Part shown: positions 6,123-9,572 of the stretch, piece by piece
How the letters are laid out: every line of letters begins with the position of its first letter
Numbering within the stretch: the first letter of the stretch is position 1
NCBI RefSeq assembly: GCF_024693525.1
Contig: NZ_JAILKR010000145.1
Coordinates: forward strand, 1-9,572
Direction of reading: 5' to 3'
Source of the DNA: Selenomonas sp.
GTDB taxonomy: Bacteria > Bacillota_C > Negativicutes > Selenomonadales > Selenomonadaceae
Length of the DNA stretch: 9,572 nt
Notes under the pieces: model-generated
What the model was told of the DNA's origin: nothing
Seen by the model: only the letters and a program-made list of their open reading frames with translations
Databases searched by the model: none
Position numbers and translations under genes: made by a program

Positions 6123-7064
6123 TCACAATCCAAACATGGCATAGGCAATAAGGATAAACATCACCGTCACGGTGTACATCATTCGAATCGATTCCATGAT
6201 ATGCTTAGGGGCTATCATCTCGATGACATCTCCCATGTAAGCCCGAAAATGCTTCTTGCCAAAGTAAGAATTGACGCCGCCCAAGCGGACGTGCAAAGCC
6301 CCTGCCACAGTAGCCTCGGCATAGCCGCCATTGGGGCTTGGATGTTTTTCCGCATCCCGTAACATCACCCGATAGGCATTCTTGTAATCAAAGCCCAATA
6401 TCCAGGCGGCGAAGATAAACAACACGCCTGTGAGGCGCGCGGGAATATAGTTTAAGGCATCGTCAAGCTTAGCTGCCGCCCGGCCAAAGTACAGATATCT
6501 GTCGTTCTTATAGCCAATCATCGAATCCATGGTATTGGCTGCCCGATAAAGCACCGCCAAGGGGACTCCGCCAATGACGAAAAAGAAAAGCGGTGCAATA
6601 ATACCATCCACAGTATTTTCCGCAATTGTTTCCACGGCAGCCCGGGCAATTTCTGAATCGTCGAGATTCTCCGTGTCCCGGCCAACAATCCAGCCAACTT
6701 TCTTGCGGGCTTCCTCCAGTTCACCGAGGATGAGCAGCGTATAAATCCCCTTCCCCGCCTTAGCAAGACTCTTTGGGGAAATGGTAAAGGACAGCAAAAC
6801 ACCGCCCACCACTGCTGGCCCAAAGGACCAGGGGATATGGTAAGACAACATCATGACAGCAGCAGCCACCTCATAGGAAACCAACAGCGTAATCAACACC
6901 AGCATGGCGCCCATCGCAAATTTTTTTCCATCGCTGTCTTCGTTTCGGTAAAATAACTTTTCCAAGGCACCGATGAGTTTTCCCATCAGCACCACCGGAT
7001 GCCAGCGGCTGTTGGGGTCGCCGATAATGGTATCCACCAGAAAAGCGATAATTGCAGTCATCAT
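6123..7064 (-). CDS. cbiB: Adenosylcobinamide-phosphate synthase
   Basis: CbiB (called CobD in the aerobic nomenclature) attaches (R)-1-amino-2-propanol phosphate to adenosylcobyric acid, giving adenosylcobinamide phosphate at the membrane. The 313-residue protein matches the family length (about 315) and carries DTIIGDPNSRWHPVVLMG (11-28), AVETIAENTVDGIIAPLFF (143-161), YRAANTMDSMIGYKNDRY (173-190) and HPSPNGGYAEA (241-251). Hydrophobic stretches at about 52-72, 80-95, 155-172, 211-225 and 297-313 are likely membrane segments. The ATG overlaps the cobQ stop in an ATGA junction, with GGGAG about 8 bases upstream inside cobQ, so translation is probably coupled. A second ATG follows immediately (7059-7061) and could also be the start. 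Confidence 0.95.
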   Translation of the reverse strand: MMTAIIAFLVDTIIGDPNSRWHPVVLMGKLIGALEKLFYRNEDSDGKKFAMGAMLVLITLLVSYEVAAAVMMLSYHIPWSFGPAVVGGVLLSFTISPKSLAKAGKGIYTLLILGELEEARKKVGWIVGRDTENLDDSEIARAAVETIAENTVDGIIAPLFFFVIGGVPLAVLYRAANTMDSMIGYKNDRYLYFGRAAAKLDDALNYIPARLTGVLFIFAAWILGFDYKNAYRVMLRDAEKHPSPNGGYAEATVAGALHVRLGGVNSYFGKKHFRAYMGDVIEMIAPKHIMESIRMMYTVTVMFILIAYAMFGL

Positions 7065-8602
7065 AGTTTCTCTCCCATGATGGCTGCCAGCTTTTCCATA
7101 TCGAGACTCTGGCGAACCACCGCTGCCAAATGATTATAAGCCTTTTCCTTTTCCGCTCTCACATTGCGCTGGATGGCAAGGGGCGCCATCCCCTTGCGGC
7201 CGCGCAGGGCATTAATCACCTGACGGCGGAAACCGTCGTGGTCAAAAATCCCATGAATATAGGTGCCGACCACTTCGCCCTGTTGGTCATCCTTTTCTCT
7301 TGCCACTGCGCCATCCCAGCTGTCCGCTTCCCGGGCAGCTTTGGCGCGAATATGGAAGGGATGATACACCGCCAGCCCGAACTCCGTCTTGCCCATATGA
7401 ATCTCGTAGCCCGGCATATCCTTAGCCGCAAGCATTTGTCCCAGGAAGGGCAGCTGTACACAGTCTGCCACCACCTGGGTTGTGCGCTTCTGCGCTGCAA
7501 AGGTTGTCTCCATATCCAGATACCCAAGGCCCTCAATATCCTCATGATCCGACTCGGTGTGTTCCGGGTCGTGGATGGCCTTTCCCAGCATCTGATAGCC
7601 GCCGCAGATTCCCCAAAGGGGCGTACCGCTTTCCACCCGGCGGGAAATTTCCGCAGCCATTCCCGTTTCTTGCAGATGAATGAGGTCCTCCGTCGTGTTC
7701 TTTGATCCTGGCAAAATAATCATATCCGGTTCATCCAGTTCCTCTTTGCTGAAAACATAATAGAGAGATACATCCGGCTCTGCAGCCAAACTGTCAAAAT
7801 CGGTAAAATTCGATAACTTCGGCGTCCGGATTACCGCAATCTTTATCGGCGCATCCACAGGAACCGCCTGCTTCTCCTCTAGGGAAACCGAATCTTCATC
7901 GTCGATGCCCAACGCCTCAACGTGAGGTACTACCCCTAAGACCGGTTTACCGGTCTTCTGCTCTAGAAAATCGATGGCCGGTGTCAAAAGACTCACATCG
8001 CCACGAAACTTATTGATGATAAGTCCCTTGACCAAATCCCGTTCGTCTTCCTCTAAGAGCTCCAAGGTTCCCACCAAAGCGGCCAAAGCTCCCCCTCGGT
8101 CGATATCCGCAATCAAAAGAACCGGCGCCTGTAAATATTTAGCCACGCGCATATTTACAATGTCATTGGCCTTGAGATTGACCTCGGCAGGACTCCCCGC
8201 GCCTTCGATGACAATCGTATCGTATTCTGCCTGCAGCCGTCCCAGGGATTCTTTCACCGCATCAAAGGCTTTCAGGCTGTACCCTTTATGGTACTCGCGG
8301 GCACTCATGTTGCCGATTGGCTTTCCCATCAATACCACCTGAGAGCAGCTATTGCCAGTAGGTTTGAGCAAAACCGGATTCATGTCCACCATCGGCTCTA
8401 ACCCTGCCGCTTCCGCCTGAGCCACCTGCGCCCGTCCCATTTCCTTGCCGTCACGGGTGACGTAGGAGTTAAGCGCCATATTCTGCGCCTTGAAGGGAAC
8501 GACCTTGCGCCCCTGTTGATGGAAAATGCGGCAGAGGGCCGTGGTGATAATGCTTTTGCCCACATGGGAACTGGTCCCCATGAGCATAATAGCGTTGGAC
8601 AT
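7061..8602 (-). CDS. cobQ: Cobyric acid synthase
   Basis: CobQ (CbiP) amidates the b, d, e and g side chains of adenosylcobyrinate a,c-diamide using four glutamines and ATP. The 513 residues fit the family (about 500). The N-terminal ATPase domain has GTSSHVGKS (9-17), KAQNMALNSYVT (38-49), GAGSPAEVNL (134-143) and ADIDRGG (165-171). The C-terminal glutamine amidotransferase domain has LPGSKNTTEDL (297-307), the nucleophile C333 in GICGGYQMLG, and H450 in GTYIHGIFD. The ATG at 8600-8602 has GGAGG at 8610-8614, which directly abuts the cobU stop codon. The gene ends in an ATGA overlap with cbiB. Two compact inverted repeats lie inside it (7171-7197, 7938-7957). Confidence 0.97.
   Translation of the reverse strand: MSNAIMLMGTSSHVGKSIITTALCRIFHQQGRKVVPFKAQNMALNSYVTRDGKEMGRAQVAQAEAAGLEPMVDMNPVLLKPTGNSCSQVVLMGKPIGNMSAREYHKGYSLKAFDAVKESLGRLQAEYDTIVIEGAGSPAEVNLKANDIVNMRVAKYLQAPVLLIADIDRGGALAALVGTLELLEEDERDLVKGLIINKFRGDVSLLTPAIDFLEQKTGKPVLGVVPHVEALGIDDEDSVSLEEKQAVPVDAPIKIAVIRTPKLSNFTDFDSLAAEPDVSLYYVFSKEELDEPDMIILPGSKNTTEDLIHLQETGMAAEISRRVESGTPLWGICGGYQMLGKAIHDPEHTESDHEDIEGLGYLDMETTFAAQKRTTQVVADCVQLPFLGQMLAAKDMPGYEIHMGKTEFGLAVYHPFHIRAKAAREADSWDGAVAREKDDQQGEVVGTYIHGIFDHDGFRRQVINALRGRKGMAPLAIQRNVRAEKEKAYNHLAAVVRQSLDMEKLAAIMGEKL
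7938..7957. repeat. 20-bp palindrome within cobQ
   Basis: AAGACCGGT (7938-7946) and ACCGGTCTT (7949-7957) are perfect reverse complements around two T. It encodes part of QKTGKPVLGV in CobQ. Symmetry of this length can be a protein-binding site or a hairpin, but coding constraint and chance are possible. Confidence 0.7.
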
Positions 8603-8614
8603 GTGGATTCCTCC

Positions 8615-9193
8615 TTAAGCTAATGCTTTAATATTTACCGGTATTCCTGCTATAACCGCATAAACATCAGCAGCTGCCTTAGCCAGCTGCTGATTGGCCA
8701 GTCCGCTGATATCCCGATAGATGCGGCTGAGCTTATTTTCGGGAACGATTCCTGCCCCCACCTCGTTAGTGACGAATACCACTACTGCCCCTTGAGCAGC
8801 AGCAGCCTGAGCAGCTGCGATAAGCTGGCTGATTTTTTGATGGGTCAGGGCATAGATTTGCTCTGGCTTATCCAGCTCCTGTTCCTCCAACTGACAAAGA
8901 ATATTGCTAAGGTAAATCGTAATGCAGTCAAACAAAATGGCATCATGCTGCTTGGCTGCCGCTTCAATGGCCTGCTGGGCATCAAAGGGAGCCTCGTAAG
9001 TCTGCCAATCTGCCGGCCGACGCTTGCGATGAAGCGCTACGCGAAACCGCATCTCTTCATCAAAAATTTGTGACGTGGCAATATACGCAATGGCATGCCC
9101 GCTTTGCGCGACAATTTTTTCGGCAAAGGTGGATTTCCCCGAGCGGGCACCCCCTGTCACTAAAACAATTTTGCCTGTTTTTTCCTCATCCAT
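8615..9193 (-). CDS. cobU: Adenosylcobinamide kinase/guanylyltransferase
   Basis: CobU phosphorylates adenosylcobinamide and then transfers GMP from GTP to make adenosylcobinamide-GDP, the substrate of CobS. With the start chosen here it has 192 residues (family about 180-195). Key segments, numbered from this start, are P-loop GGARSGKST (14-22), the guanylylated histidine of the HRKRRPADW segment (H55), FDCITIYLSN near 88-97, and the C-terminal VTNEVGAGIVPENKLSR block followed by YRDISGLANQQLA. An upstream ATG at 9206-9208 would add five residues (MTEAD) and overlap cbiC by 14 bases, but has no ribosome site; the ATG at 9191-9193 has GAGG at 9199-9202 with a 5-base spacer and begins one base after the cbiC stop. 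Both starts keep the enzyme whole. Confidence 0.94.
   Translation of the reverse strand: MDEEKTGKIVLVTGGARSGKSTFAEKIVAQSGHAIAYIATSQIFDEEMRFRVALHRKRRPADWQTYEAPFDAQQAIEAAAKQHDAILFDCITIYLSNILCQLEEQELDKPEQIYALTHQKISQLIAAAQAAAAQGAVVVFVTNEVGAGIVPENKLSRIYRDISGLANQQLAKAAADVYAVIAGIPVNIKALA
8666..8694. repeat. Perfect 11-bp inverted repeat in cobU
   Basis: ATCAGCAGCTG (8666-8676) and CAGCTGCTGAT (8684-8694) are exact reverse complements with a 7-base loop. It lies inside the 3' end of cobU, about 50 bases before its stop codon and the cobQ ribosome site. The message could form a stable hairpin here. Confidence 0.8.
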
Positions 9194-9194
9194 A

Positions 9195-9572
9195 TCAGCC
9201 TCGGTCATTGTTAATCAAATACATCATAGCATTGATGGCAGCAGCGGCAATGGGGCTTCCCCCTTTAGTTCCCTCAACCGTTATATAGGGTACCATGCCA
9301 TTTTCGGCCAGTTCTTTTTTGGAATCGGCAGCCCCCACAAACCCCACTGGAATTCCCACAATGCAGGCAGGACGGACGCCCTCTTCCCGAACGAGCCGAA
9401 GAACTTCAAACAGTGCCGTAGGCGCATTGCCAATGGCCACAATACTGCCATCAAGCTTTTTGCCGAACCGGCGCATGGCAGCCATCGAACGGGTTATTCC
9501 CTCAGCCTTGGCCTGTTCCGCCACCTCAGCATCGGCAATCAGACAGTGAACTTCGCCGCCAAAGGAAGCCAG
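9195..9572 (-). CDS. cbiC: Precorrin-8X methylmutase, C-terminal part
   Basis: This is the last 125 codons of CbiC/CobH, which moves a methyl group from C-11 to C-12 of (cobalt-)precorrin-8 to give cobyrinate. The frame is open through the right edge; the full protein is about 210 residues, so the N-terminal 80 or so, including the catalytic histidine, are outside the window. Recognisable blocks are FGGEVHCLIADAEVAEQAKA, EGITRSMAAM, VAIGNAPTALFEVLRLV, VGIPVGFVGAADSKKEL and VPYITVEGTKGGSPIAAAAIN. The gene ends in TGA at 9195-9197, one base before the preferred cobU start. Upstream corrin-ring genes (cbi genes of the anaerobic route or cob genes of the aerobic route) presumably continue to the right, but the window does not show which route is used. 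Confidence 0.93.
   Translation of the reverse strand: MASFGGEVHCLIADAEVAEQAKAEGITRSMAAMRRFGKKLDGSIVAIGNAPTALFEVLRLVREEGVRPACIVGIPVGFVGAADSKKELAENGMVPYITVEGTKGGSPIAAAAINAMMYLINNDRG

Noticed and set aside
6086..6148. Longer cobS starting at 6148
   Set aside because: It would add a polar 21-residue tail foreign to CobS and overlap cbiB, while a perfect AGGAGG lies 9 bases before the inner ATG.
7130..7705. Plus-strand open frame of 191 codons over cobQ
   Set aside because: It is antisense to the glutaminase domain of CobQ, which carries intact catalytic residues. Composition and lack of motifs mark it as a shadow frame.
8790..8820. Short CAG/CTG-rich stretch in cobU
   Set aside because: It encodes the alanine/glutamine-rich helix near AAAQAAAAQG and is an imperfect codon repeat, not a clear microsatellite.
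9194..9208. cobU start at 9208
   Set aside because: There is no Shine-Dalgarno sequence before it and it overlaps cbiC by 14 bases; the ATG at 9191-9193 has GAGG at good spacing. It is not excluded, only less likely.
1..9572. Cobalamin riboswitch, tRNA, CRISPR array or mobile element
   Set aside because: All gaps within the operon are 37 bases or shorter, too short for a riboswitch or tRNA. I saw no transposase, terminal repeats or regularly spaced direct repeats. The operon's own leader lies to the right of the window.

Overview
This 9.6 kb window reads entirely on the minus strand. It holds the late half of a cobalamin (vitamin B12) biosynthesis operon, then a nucleotide-sugar epimerase gene, then the promoter, leader and first 41 codons of the ribosomal protein gene rplM (L13). 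The Firmicutes-type L13 N-terminus, a leader that looks like the Firmicutes L13 leader, consensus sigma-A promoter spacing, strong AGGAGG-type ribosome sites and a roughly balanced base composition point to a low-to-mid-GC Firmicute. A Negativicute of the Selenomonas type is my best guess; this is inference from memory of such proteins, not a database match.

In transcription order (right to left) the genes are: cbiC/cobH (3' part only, cut by the window edge), cobU, cobQ/cbiP, cbiB, cobS, a pduX-like L-threonine kinase, cbiA, cobD, cobC, and an SDR-family epimerase ending at 323. Intergenic gaps run from a 4-base overlap to 37 bases and nearly every gene has its own Shine-Dalgarno sequence, so one polycistronic message is likely. 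Its promoter, and any cobalamin riboswitch, would lie beyond the right edge. No gene looks broken.

Together the genes cover: ring methyl migration (CbiC); amidation of the side chains (CbiA for a,c; CobQ for b,d,e,g); making the aminopropanol-phosphate arm from threonine (PduX-like kinase, then CobD); attaching it (CbiB); activating it with GTP (CobU); joining the lower-ligand nucleotide (CobS); and removing the final phosphate (CobC). A corrinoid adenosyltransferase and a lower-ligand phosphoribosyltransferase (CobT or ArsAB) are not in the window and must be encoded elsewhere if the pathway is complete.

The only non-coding stretch of note is 124-322. It contains a DnaA-box-like cluster built around a perfect 11-bp inverted repeat that overlaps the epimerase stop codon, a near-consensus promoter, and a structured rplM leader. 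The main curiosities are that DnaA-box cluster, a long hairpin-forming inverted repeat at the domain linker of cbiA, other inverted repeats inside cobQ and cobU, a run of eight G in the kinase gene, and the unexplained epimerase at the end of the operon. I see no mobile element, CRISPR array, tRNA or obviously novel multi-gene system.
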